64,000 nt of DNA, from the NCBI GenBank assembly GCA_026874595.1, contig CM049306.1, positions 41,538,019 through 41,602,018 of the forward strand, given 5' to 3'. The first letter of the stretch is position 1. Every line of letters starts with the position of its first letter. Position numbers and translations under genes: made by a program. Shown here one piece after another: positions 13,261 to 24,000 of this stretch. Below the pieces are notes generated by a model that saw only the letters and a list, made by a program, of their open reading frames with translations, ran no database searches and was not told the origin of the DNA. This DNA is from Sipunculus nudus (taxonomy: Eukaryota > Annelida > Sipuncula > Golfingiida > Sipunculidae).

Positions 13261-14539
13261 GCGTTTTACATTTGCTATTCTATTTATTAACTGTATATGC
13301 TCAATTTATTTACTCTTCCTGTCTATCCACTCTTTTTACGCTCCCTTCTTTACCTATCTACCAACTGATTTACCTTATTGACCCATTACTTATCTGTTTT
13401 CTTTTTCATTATTGTTCATGTTTTCTTTGATGTTTTCCGAGACCCTCATCTTTTATCTTAGAACTTTCGGACTTGCTTGAAATGACTAGGATCCCGTCCT
13501 CCTATGTATAAACGCATAAGTTTATAGAATTGAGACGTTAGAAAAAGTATTAATTTTGTAATATTAACATGGACATACACGACTCATGCACATCTGTAAT
13601 CACATCTGTAGATATCTATTATTATCCAAATTCATTGTGTGATCACATGATCTCATAGTAATAGTTCCAACAGATCCATAATTCAGTTAATTAAGGAAAT
13701 TCATTTATAAGAAGATATTTTCTTTATATCTTTTATGTACAATATAAGTACAGTTTGTAGCCATTCCTTATTGGTTCGCCTATTCTTTTAAACAAACAGG
13801 ATAATTTCTATTAATCACGCCAAATACTTCAGTATTTGAAGGTCACAAGCCCTTATCAAGTAGGAGTGGTTGAAAATATCCTGTTTATGAATATATGTTC
13901 TGTTCATCCCGCAAGTTCGTAAATGCCTTCACACTTACCTATTTATGCATTGATCAACTTTAGATATAAAGATGGTTTCTAGATGGTTTCTGTGTAATTC
14001 TTCAAACTGTGTTGATATTATAAACGATTAGACTGACATACAATGTAAATAAGAATCGAGAATAGACTGATTGTTTTGACATTAAGATATCATTTTAGTA
14101 AATATAGTTTAAACTTTTAAACTATAGTAACAAACGGAACGTTATTTTGACATATTCAAAGAATCGAAAGGACTCACTTAAAAGCATGTACAGCATTTTC
14201 TTCTCGATAGCATTGTTTACTCTCTCTAAGTAGTAAATGTGATACTATAATTTTTTTTAGTAAAAAAAGAAATAAACTTCTGTCTTCTTGCTCTTCGCGA
14301 CTTTCAGATGATCTGATGTCCATCTAATATTTCCCTTTATTATTTTTAATAATGCTGTTCTTTTTTTCTGTTTTCCATATTGTTGGTTAGTCAATTTGAA
14401 TATATCTCAAATAAGGCCTATGTCCTTCCAAGTAGAGTTCGTTCTGTTGTTAGCGATATCACTCTGCACTTAATTTCGCTCATTTGACAACCAGATTGGC
14501 TTCAATATTAGATCTGATTGTTTTTATCTCATCTGACTG
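13261..14539. other. Unique AT-rich insert between repeat blocks
   Basis: Ordinary AT-rich sequence without GATA units or coding signal, separating the minisatellite from the hairpin array. Confidence 0.55.
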
Positions 14540-15290
14540 AAAGTCATCTGAGATATAGCGATCACTCTCTTTCCGTCGTCCCGACAGGGCATACAGCTCA
14601 GCTGGCTGAAAGTCATCTGAGTTGTAGCGATCACTCTATTTCCGTCCCTCGTCCGTCCAGAAAGTCATCTGAGCTACAGCGATCACGCTTTTTCCGTCTT
14701 CCGTCCATCAGGAACGTCAACTGAGCTATAGCGATCACTCTTTTTCCGTCGTCCCGACGGGGCGGACAGCTCAGCTGGCTGCAAGTCATCGGAGCTGTGG
14801 CGATCACTCTTTGACCGTCTTCAGTCCATTCCGGAACGTCAACTGAGCTAAAGCGATCACTCTTTGTCCGTCGTCCGGACGGACGGACAACTTCAATAAC
14901 TTAAAGTCATCTGAGTTGTAACGATTACCCTTTTTCCGTCTTCCGTCCGTCCGGAAAATCATCTGAGCTATAGCCATCACTCTTTGTCCGTCATCCGTCC
15001 ACCCGGAAAGTCAACTGAGCTATAGCCATCACTCTTTTTCCGTCGTCCGGACGGGGCGGACAGCTCAGCCGGCTGAAAGTCAGCTGAGCTGTAGCAGTCA
15101 CTCTTTGTCCGTCTTCCATCCACCCGGAAAGTCAACTGAGCTATAGCAATCTATATATCTCTTTTTCCGTCTTCCGGACGGGGCGGTCAGCTCAGCTGGC
15201 TGAAAGTTATCTTAGCTGTAGCGATCACTCTTTGTTTCGTCACCCGTCCGTCCGGTCGTCCGTGAACAGGGCACAAATCTAAACCGTAAG
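14540..15290 (+). repeat. Array of alternating 52-bp and 69-bp hairpin units
   Basis: Twelve units begin AAAGTCATCTGAGCTATAGC or a variant and continue GATCACTCTTTTTCCGTC. Unit starts are near 14540, 14608, 14659, 14711, 14781, 14834, 14903, 14955, 15007, 15076, 15128 and 15203. Short units of about 52 bp end in CCGTCCGTCCGG. Long units of about 69 bp carry an extra segment ending ACAGCTCAGCTGGCTG. Across a long-unit junction CAGCTCAGC and GCTGAGCTG pair as an inverted repeat (perfect 9-bp arms at about 15059-15089). The array ends in CCGTGAACAGGGCACAAATC, a motif also present near 38815 and 39135. Confidence 0.85.
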
Positions 15291-15292
15291 GC

Positions 15293-16012
15293 CCAGGAAG
15301 ATTAGATTAGGTAGTTAGCTTACCTTGGTAGATATGTATAATTATAGATAGATTAACTAAATAAATTAGAAATATATGTAGATGTGTCAGACAGATTATA
15401 CGGGTGGATTCTGGGGCAGATAAGCAAGCATATAGATTAGATTAGGAAGGTGTATAAGCCAGGTAGATTAGGTAGGTATACCAGGTAGGTAGATAATGTA
15501 GGTAGGTAATTAGTCAGGTGGATAATCCAGGCAGATAAGGTAGATAGATCAGCTATGTAGATTGGCTATATAGTTTAGCAAAGTATGTTATCCAGGTAGA
15601 TTAGTCAGGTATATTTTGTAGCTATATTAGTCTTGTAGATTAACTAGTCTGTTTTAAGTATTTTATTGAATTATCTGATAGAAAGATAAGGTAGGTAGAT
15701 AGACTATAGGTAAGTAGATCAGAATTTATATTAAAAAGATGAAGTAGGTCGATTTTGCTGTTAGGTAGATTATTGTCGGTAATTAGATTATACAGGTAGG
15801 TAGATTATGCAGGTAGGTACGTTACACAGGTAAGTAGTTTATTTGGGTAAGTAGATTACGCGAGGAAGTAGATTATGCAGGTAAGTAGATTATACAGGCA
15901 GGTAGCTTATGCACGTAGATAGATTATGCAGGCAAGTAGATTATGTAGGTAGATAAATTATGCAGGTAAGTAGATTATGTAAGTAAGTAGATTATGTAGG
16001 TAGGTAGTAATA
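15293..16012. repeat. GATA/GGTA minisatellite, block 2
   Basis: The same family as block 1 resumes: TTAGGTAGGTAGAT early, then a more regular GCAGGTAAGTAGATTAT unit in the last 250 bp. The two blocks are probably one array split by the intervening 2 kb. Confidence 0.85.
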
Positions 16013-16765
16013 CATAAAAAAGAATTAACATACAACTTACACATTATAATGCAGAGAGCTAACCAGGGCCGTAGGCTGAGCAAAGTCGGGGGGGGGGGCT
16101 AAATGCTTAGAGCGAAGCATAACGAGGGGTATATAGGAGAGGGAATTCCCCGGTGTGGAATCTTTAAAAAATACATGCTATAAATTGGCATTTCTGTGGG
16201 TATTTTCTTATAATATAAGCTAATAGGCCAAACATAATTGCTTGCTTTTATGTACGAGGCTAAAGGACAATTTACTGAGTGATAGTTATCAGTCAAATTG
16301 AACTTTCTTGCAAATACTGCCGACAAATACTCCCCGGAGGCTACGGTCCTGCTAACATAAGGAGCTTTGAGAAGAAAACTCCTTAACTACCAATATGCTT
16401 GTACAGATTAATCTAGGTATTTAAACAGAATGGTCTCCAATAAAGAAAAATTGCATTAGCCTACAACTTATTACACTGTAGCAAAAGATACCATAAGACT
16501 GAATTTCTATGATAGTCACACTTTTGATACTGGTTATGATGCGGAGCTGAATTCTGCGAATGGGAATATTGTAAACAAGGGATGATAAGTAAAAAGCATG
16601 GATTTTAATTGTAATTCTCATTTTGGTTTGACTTTCCAACTTTTTAAATTGACCTTTGGTCAATCAGATATCATTCAAACATTTGAGCTAGCAGCACTTT
16701 ACAGCTTTATATCCGAGAGCCATCCGGGGCCATCCGATGTTTCCTGGTAGGCCGATGGTATAAAA
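16013..16765. other. Non-coding stretch
   Basis: No gene seen. Two minus-strand frames of 75 and 80 codons show no family resemblance. A G9 run lies near 16090. Confidence 0.5.
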
Positions 16766-17931
16766 AACTAGAAAGTAGGTAGACACCACATATATACCTG
16801 TGCCAGGATCCTAATCACAGTGAAGTTGGCAACGCATGGCAGACCCAGTGTCACTTGGTTTTGAGTAAACTTACGTCACTAATATCAACAATTGCAGACT
16901 GAATCATTTATTGTAATTATGCCATATTTTGTCCAATCATAGTTCTCCACAATCTGTCAGTATATCCAAACCATATTAACCGACTATAGAAAATCACTGC
17001 ACCGAACAAGACTTAACTAGTAGTGACACCTGTTGCGCATAATGCAAAGTAGTTTAACAGAGCAACCGTTATATACTGTTATAGTCACTGGATCTAGTAG
17101 ATCCCCCAAGATTGTAAAATATTAATATAGGTTCTTTTTATGATTTATTATCTGATATTAAGTTAATCTTTGGTTCCTTATCCACTTTGATGAAAACTGT
17201 ATGATGATATAATAATTTCAGATAATAATCACCAACGTTTCAATGGGTACCTACCTACCAGTGGAACAAATCATATTGGGCCGCACGAAGAGCGGACGTT
17301 TGTGGTACTAAGCGGACCGGAATGCTAGTCCGGGACTGCTCCTGACCCAGTCCTGAGCGACCCAGGCCATTTTTATAATTCAGAACTGGTCCTGAGTTGT
17401 CCGGTCCGGTCCGTTTCAGTCAGCTCTGTTTGCGTGGGTTTCAGGACTAACCACAATCGGGAGTATTCAGTTTATCATTGACCAATGCATGAGAGCAGTT
17501 CTATAACTCTTATGATAGGCGTACAAATTTGAGGATTGTGAATAAAGAAAAGGAGATTTAAGGAGATTATGGGAGATGACACATGAAGATTGGTGTCCTC
17601 TTCAGCTATAAAATAGCAATACTTGCTATAAATGTTGGTGTTGTTCACCTCATCCCCTATCTATATACAACATAAAGGGTTCACGTGTTATATTGCCAAT
17701 CAACATAAAAGAAAACAACCAAAGATATAATTTAATGTTGACTCGTAATAGGAATTTGTTGTGCAACCGTGTTTGATGATTTAGAGAAGAAACAAAACCG
17801 ATGATCGAGTATTAATCGATTTGTATATATATGTTCCATATTTCCATTACAGTTGCTGCATATCATTATAATTAATATATTGACCGAATAAATTTAGTCT
17901 CGACTTGAACATCACACTGAAAGGTCAAATT
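16766..17931 (+). repeat. 1.17-kb direct tandem duplication, copy 1
   Basis: It begins AACTAGAAAGTAGG and ends with AAAGGTCAAATTAA, immediately followed by a second copy in the same orientation. Landmarks shared in order are CCTGTGCCAGGATC, GTGTCACTTGGTTTTGAGTA, TGGGCCGCACGAAGAGCGGA and the GGTCCTGAGTTGTCCGGTCC segment. Confidence 0.9.
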
Positions 17932-19114
17932 AACTAGAAAGTAGGGAGAGATCACATTTATACCTGTGCCAGGATCTTAATCACAGTGAAGTTGGCAAGG
18001 CATGGGAGATCCGGTGTCACTTGGTTTTGAGTAAACTTAGTTCACTAATAACAACAACTGCAGACTGAATCATTGATTGTAATTATGCCATATCTTGTCC
18101 AGTCATAGTACTTCACATACTGGTATATACCACAATCTGTCAGTATATCCAAACCATATTAACCGAATATAGAAAATTACTACACCGGACAAGCCTAAAC
18201 CATACAGTAGCGCCATCTGTCGCGCATAATGCAAAGCAGTTTAACAGAGCAACCGTGTTGCATTGACTTCATTCACTGGCCCAAGATGATCCCCCAAGAT
18301 TTTAAAATATTAATGCTGGTTATTTTATGATTTTATTATCTGATATTAAGTTAATCTTCAGTTCCTTATCCACTTTGATAAAAACTGTATGATGATATAA
18401 TAATTTCAGATAATAATCACCAACGTTTCAATGGGTACCTACCTACCAGTGGAACAAATCATATTGGGCCGCACGAAGAGCGGACGTTTGTGGTACTGAG
18501 CGGACCGGACTGCTAGTCCGGGACTGCTCCTGACCCAGTCCTGAGCGACCCAGGCCATTTTTTATAATTCAGAACTGGTCCTGAGTTGTCCGGTCCGGTC
18601 CGTTTCAGTCAGCTCTGTTTGCGTGGGTTTCAGGACTAACCACAATCGGGAGTATTCAGTTTATCATTGACCAATGCATGAGAGCAGTTCTATAACTCTT
18701 ATGATAGGCGTACAAATTTGAGGATTGTGAATAAAGAAAAGGAGATTTAAGGAGATTATGGGAGATGACACATGAAGATTGGTGTCCTCTTCAGCTATAA
18801 AATAGCAATACTTGCTATAAATGTTGATGTTGCTCACCTCATCCCCTATCTATATACAACATAAAGGGTTCACGTGTAATATTGCCAATCAACATAAAAA
18901 TAACAACCAAAGATATAATTTAATGTTGACTAGTAATAGGAATTTGTTGTGAAACCGTGTTTGATGATTTAAAGAAGAAAATCGACCGATACTCGAGGAT
19001 ATTCGATTATTTTATATATGTTATATATGGCAGTTGCTGTTTTTAAATATACTTAATATATTGACCGAATAAATTCAGTCCCGACTTAAATATCACGTTT
19101 AAAGGTCAAATTAA
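17932..19114 (+). repeat. 1.17-kb direct tandem duplication, copy 2
   Basis: Second copy, offset 1166 bp from the first and slightly longer. Long stretches match base for base, notably about 18361-18880, with more divergence near both ends. The last 200 bp of the unit also resemble the sequence around 59960-60070. Confidence 0.9.
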
Positions 19115-19835
19115 CATCCGGGTTGTGACACTTGTTCGTACGCTCCATAAGCAGCGGTTACGCAAAAATATTCGCTCCACTGTAACCGCTGCACGAAACC
19201 GCGGTAGTCCGCCAGGTTTGGCCACCAGGCGATGCTGTCTCCGTGGAATTCCCTCCTGTGTAATATTTAACCACCCCCGTTAATATACGCAGGATGCAAT
19301 CGTAACCTTTCAGGCCAGTCTCTATACTAATTTGCTGGTGTGGTCTGGGGTCAGTTAATTATTCCCCACTGTTTGCATAAATTATCTCTCCTGTCGTGCG
19401 TTACGACGAGCTCCGCATGGACGCACCTATCGTTGTTTACACGCTGAGCCAATCCGATTTTGTTTTACGAGCTCAGCATGGCTCACCCAACGTTAGTTTG
19501 CTTGGTGTTTGGCAGCTTGCAAAACCTGAAGAATCCTTTCATTTCTCACAGGGTGTCAGGGGAAGGTCTCCGGGGGTCACACGCTGTGTAGGGAGCGTAA
19601 TTTGTTCGCTGCACAAGGTTTATTTTAACTATTGGCCTAATTGTGTGCTCTGTGTCCCGTCTTTTTATATCTCTGACAGGATAGGAATATTTTTTTTCTG
19701 GATAATACATAATCGTTTGTGATTGGTTATTCAAAAAATGCAATCGATATAATGGAATATGAAAGAAAACGACCAATCGATAAAATCGATGAATAGGAAC
19801 ACCACTTATGTTGACCATCATTTCGATAGTTAAGT
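19115..19835. repeat. Dispersed repeat with CAGCGGTTAC hairpin
   Basis: It carries the inverted repeat CAGCGGTTAC (19153-19162) and GTAACCGCTG (about 19183-19192) with a 20-bp loop. A cognate is near 50790, with ACGCTCC before the arm in both. The right part (GACAGGATAGGAATATTTT, GAAAGAAAACGACCAATCGAT) has a diverged relative at about 60180-60350. Confidence 0.6.
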
Positions 19836-20080
19836 ATGATCAAACCAGTGGTACTTTTTTATTATTATATTTACTTTTATATAAACAATAAACCTTTATT
19901 CAGAGTTATGTAATATAAACAAATACATTATAGCACAATACGTATACCATTGTTGATATAAGGTCGTAATGTGAAACAACACTGTATATATAATCATGTG
20001 GAGGTTCAAATTTGTATCATGTCAATGCCTGATTTATAATGGCAGAGGAAGTGACAAAAAATTCAATAAATGTTTATATA

Positions 20081-20083
<3 letters not shown>

Positions 20084-20141
<58 letters not shown>
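20084..20141. repeat. (TA)n microsatellite
   Basis: About 58 bp of uninterrupted TA repeats, upstream of receptor gene A. Confidence 0.95.
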
Positions 20142-20145
<4 letters not shown>

Positions 20146-20868
20146 TAGCAAAAAGCATGCTGGAGTACCAGGGTAAATGAATCCCCTACAGGATTCTCAG
20201 TTCTGTCCGGTCAGATCCGATCTCGTCTCGTCCTGTGTGCGGTCTGCATAATCCTATCTAGGTGCAGTCGCTAATAAAACGGAAGATATACCTGGATATA
20301 TCTGGTCTGTTGACGATACAACATGCAGGTCCTAGTCAGAAAATATAACCTTACCACTTTGGCTGCAGATACCTATGACCTTTACTTTTGCTAATAATAT
20401 TCACCGGTGTAAAAATAAAGGTTTCCCCAACGCATGTACCTCAACTGTGCTTATCCTGCTATACGCAAGCCCTGGTCTTCAGTAAGTTCAGCTTGGTGTG
20501 GTATATATAACTATATTTATATTTATGACGCACTCAAATCGGAGGTTCATTAATGTGCACTATTTTTTTTTTTAAATTTGGCATCTTCACACTATATATA
20601 ATTAAAGCCCGTTTGACTCTTGATGGAAACCGCACTACATTGCAATGCCTGTGATGTTAAGCCTGCACATTGCATTGTTTTTACCCAAAGTTGTCGGGGT
20701 CAGGGCCAGAGGGTTATGCTAAATGCCAGTCAGTGCTGGGGTACAGCTTCAGACAGCTGCAATTCTGCTTATTATTTGCTAAGTTGATATTTAACAGATA
20801 GGCTCATACAGGACGCTGTATTTTACTAACTTTATATCCTGCTTATTACACATGCCACTTCACCAAAG
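20142..20868. other. 5' flank of receptor gene A
   Basis: No coding sequence. It should hold the promoter and leader of gene A. A TATA-like ACTATATATAATTAAAG lies near 20590, about 280 bp before the start codon, but the region is AT-rich and the match may be chance. Confidence 0.35.
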
Positions 20869-21090
20869 ATGGATTCGAGGCTGACGTTAAGAGAAACTTT
20901 AAAGTGGTTCTGTGTTTTGATGGTATTTTTGCACATTGCACCAGTCTGCGGATATAAGTACGCAAATATTCTGTACGAGGATATTCTTAAAAAGAGTGGT
21001 TACACAAAACACGCCCGCCCCCGGTCGTCCGACAACACATCAACCACGATCATACACGTGGACATGAAGCTCACCCAGATCGTGGACGTG
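20869..21090 (+). CDS. Gene A exon 1: signal peptide and N-terminus
   Basis: Seventy-four codons, phase 0. The start ATG has A at -3 and G at +4. After the signal peptide comes the family N-terminal helix ([16 protein letters not shown]). The donor is GTG|GTATGC. Confidence 0.85.
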
Positions 21091-24000
21091 GTATGCATTT
21101 CTTGATATTATATTATGTTATATTATATTATTTTATATTTTTTGTATCTTAATATACTATATTAGAAATATATCGTATATATCATATTACAATATATCAA
21201 ATCTTATTGAATTATTATATCGATGACATTATATTACATTTTATATTAAATTTTGAAATATATTTTTATTTTATTTTATTTTATCGATATTATATTCAAC
21301 CATATTATGTTATCGATATTAAATTTAATTATACAAAAATATGTTGTATTGTATATGAGAATATATGTAAATGACAAAGTGTTACTTTTGAGAATGACAT
21401 AAAACTTTAACTTTCCTATAACTGAAAACGCTACAATCCAGTGTGTGCACCAGGATTGTTTATATAGCTTCCAGTGTATATTCAGTTGTCATATTCGTTT
21501 CTTACCTGCTCCTCATTTGCATAATAACAGGATGAGAAACAAGAAACGTTCACCATAACCATACAGCTCAAACAGGTAACACATTTTTATATACATTTTC
21601 TTACTGGTCTTTTTTTTCAATATACTTAACATATTTCGAGCATAGTTTTATCAGTTATCAATTTATGAAATGTTCACTGTGTAAATAAAATAAACGCAAT
21701 ATTTCAGGCTAACAATATGTTACTAATCGCTTTGATTGCCACTGCCCTCAGTCTGTTATGAAACCATAATAAAATAGAAATCTGCATTCTGGGGACGTAC
21801 GCCTATATACCGTGTGTGTGTGTGTGTGTGTGTGTGGGGGGGGGGGGGATTGTCCCTATTGTAGGATGCTCCTAAACACCGCATTCATTAATTCGGCCCA
21901 TATTTCCTGGTTCATTCGTGCACAAGTGACTGTGCATTTGTGAATATACCTTGATGGCGTTCCTGAATCCGAATCATGTGCGGGATCAACACTAAACTCT
22001 TATGGATTCTTTATTGTCCCATTCTCAAAATGCCCTGAATTTTTTTCACGATTTCCGTTCATGATTGCGTGAGTTATGTTGTGAACACACACACACGAAC
22101 GGGGGGTTAACGCATACCCTCTTGGCGGAGGCGACATATAAATTTATAATGATATTTTTATTAAATGACCATCCTTGACATTAACCATATAAGCAGTCAC
22201 TCTGTTTTTTACTGAATATTCACAATATATTATTTTATATATAATTATGATATATGGTGTTCGGATGATTATGACCTATGTCTATAGAACGTACGACACC
22301 TGGTAAAGTAATCTCCAATCCTTTGGGGTGTTGCTTGCCGATTTCATCTGAAAACACAATAAATCTGAACACAATGCACTCAAGCGCGAATAAAACCTAT
22401 AATAAACGAACCGAACCAGGCATCTTGGCTCGTATCGCCTCTGCTGAAATTAATGCATGTGTACGCTGAAAACTATATGTTGTCCTTAATAATTAGTAAA
22501 TTAATGATTAAACTTTAGCATGTGTTATGTTTCTGCACGATAAGTATGTAATGAATATTATATTATCACAGGTTGTCAAAGAAATAAGCCTGTGCTTATC
22601 TTCAAGTATCGCATATTGGATCATCTTGTTTCGTCTCCAAAGATCATTTACACAGCATTTTGATCTTCTTTCAATGTCAATCTGTTTTACTATTTTATGA
22701 ATTCAGAGAACAGCTTACGGTGCATAGTTGCTTGTCAGAAGATATTCCCAATTCTTTTCATACAAATATCATTACGTTTATATCATTAAGGGTAAACTGT
22801 CGCTCTCCCTCTCTCTTTCTCTCTCTCTTCACACACACACACACACACACATAAATATATGCAAAGGAATGTGATGGATCTGAATCACTACCGTTGGTTG
22901 CGCCTCATTGGCTCATCAGGTGACTGAAGTTTAACTATTGCGATATTGTTTTTTTTATCATTTTTTTCGCACGTTTGGCTGCCCTTGGTCCATGGCGAGA
23001 GGTAGATACAATTTAGAAAAGTTTGTTCATTAAATTCTTTTGTTTGGAGGTTAAGATTGCTAGCAAACACAGTTTCCATTTAAATATAACAAACATGCTC
23101 CCATCTGCTACAGTAAGCATCATTGATAAGGTATGTTCATGTGTATAAGAACTGATTCATTGATTCTACCAGTGCCCATGATGTTTCACTTCAGCGTTGG
23201 AAAGACTATGTTTTGCAATGGAACCCAGAGGATTATGGGGACATCACCACAATGTTTGTTCCTTCCGCCGACATTTGGATTCCGGATATCGTATTATACA
23301 ACAGGTAAAACACTTTTTACCCAACCCACTTGAGACACTCGTATCGCCATTTTGTCCCTCTGACATAATAAATAGTCTATGGAGTAGGCCTATCAGTCCT
23401 ATATAAATGCCTACCGAGTCGTGTATTCACGGCTACACACGGAAAGGGCGACTGATACTGAATGTTCGGTTCAAGGGGCGGATTTTTTTTTTTGGGGGGG
23501 GGGGGGGGGGGGCTGTGAAATGAGGACTTATGAGATAACCTGGAAAGGTCCTTAGGCTAGGAAAAGGGGAGGGCCCAGGCCTTAAAATTTATGTTGAGCC
23601 CCTTAAAATGATTCTGGACCCCTCGACTTAACATCTCGCGATAATTTTTTTTTCTGCACCAAAATATTTTTTGTGAACTTTTGTGAGATTTTATGTCGAG
23701 ATCTCGTGATAAATATTTATTTTTTCCGTGTCCTAAATCACCGTAGATAAGATAATAGTTGCACGGATAATAGTTTGTAAAATATTGTCACAGATAATTT
23801 TTCTTTGACAGCCGTTGATGCACACAACGGAAAGCATGTAAACATTTGGGAAATAAATTCTTTTTCGCTGAATTTGTTATTTCTTTCTCACATTAATTCC
23901 TTGATTTAGTAAAGTTTTTTTTTATTTTTTAGTGCTGATGCCACTTTTGGAATAGACAAGACATCCTTAGCTGTTATAAACCATACTGGTGACATCGAGT

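Noticed and set aside
14518-14724. 68-codon frame SHLTESHLRYSDHS
   Set aside because: Translation of the 52/69-bp array; its periodicity follows the DNA repeat.
14540-15290. CRISPR-like alternation of repeats and spacers
   Set aside because: Units are contiguous, lack unique spacers and differ from each other throughout; the host is a eukaryote.
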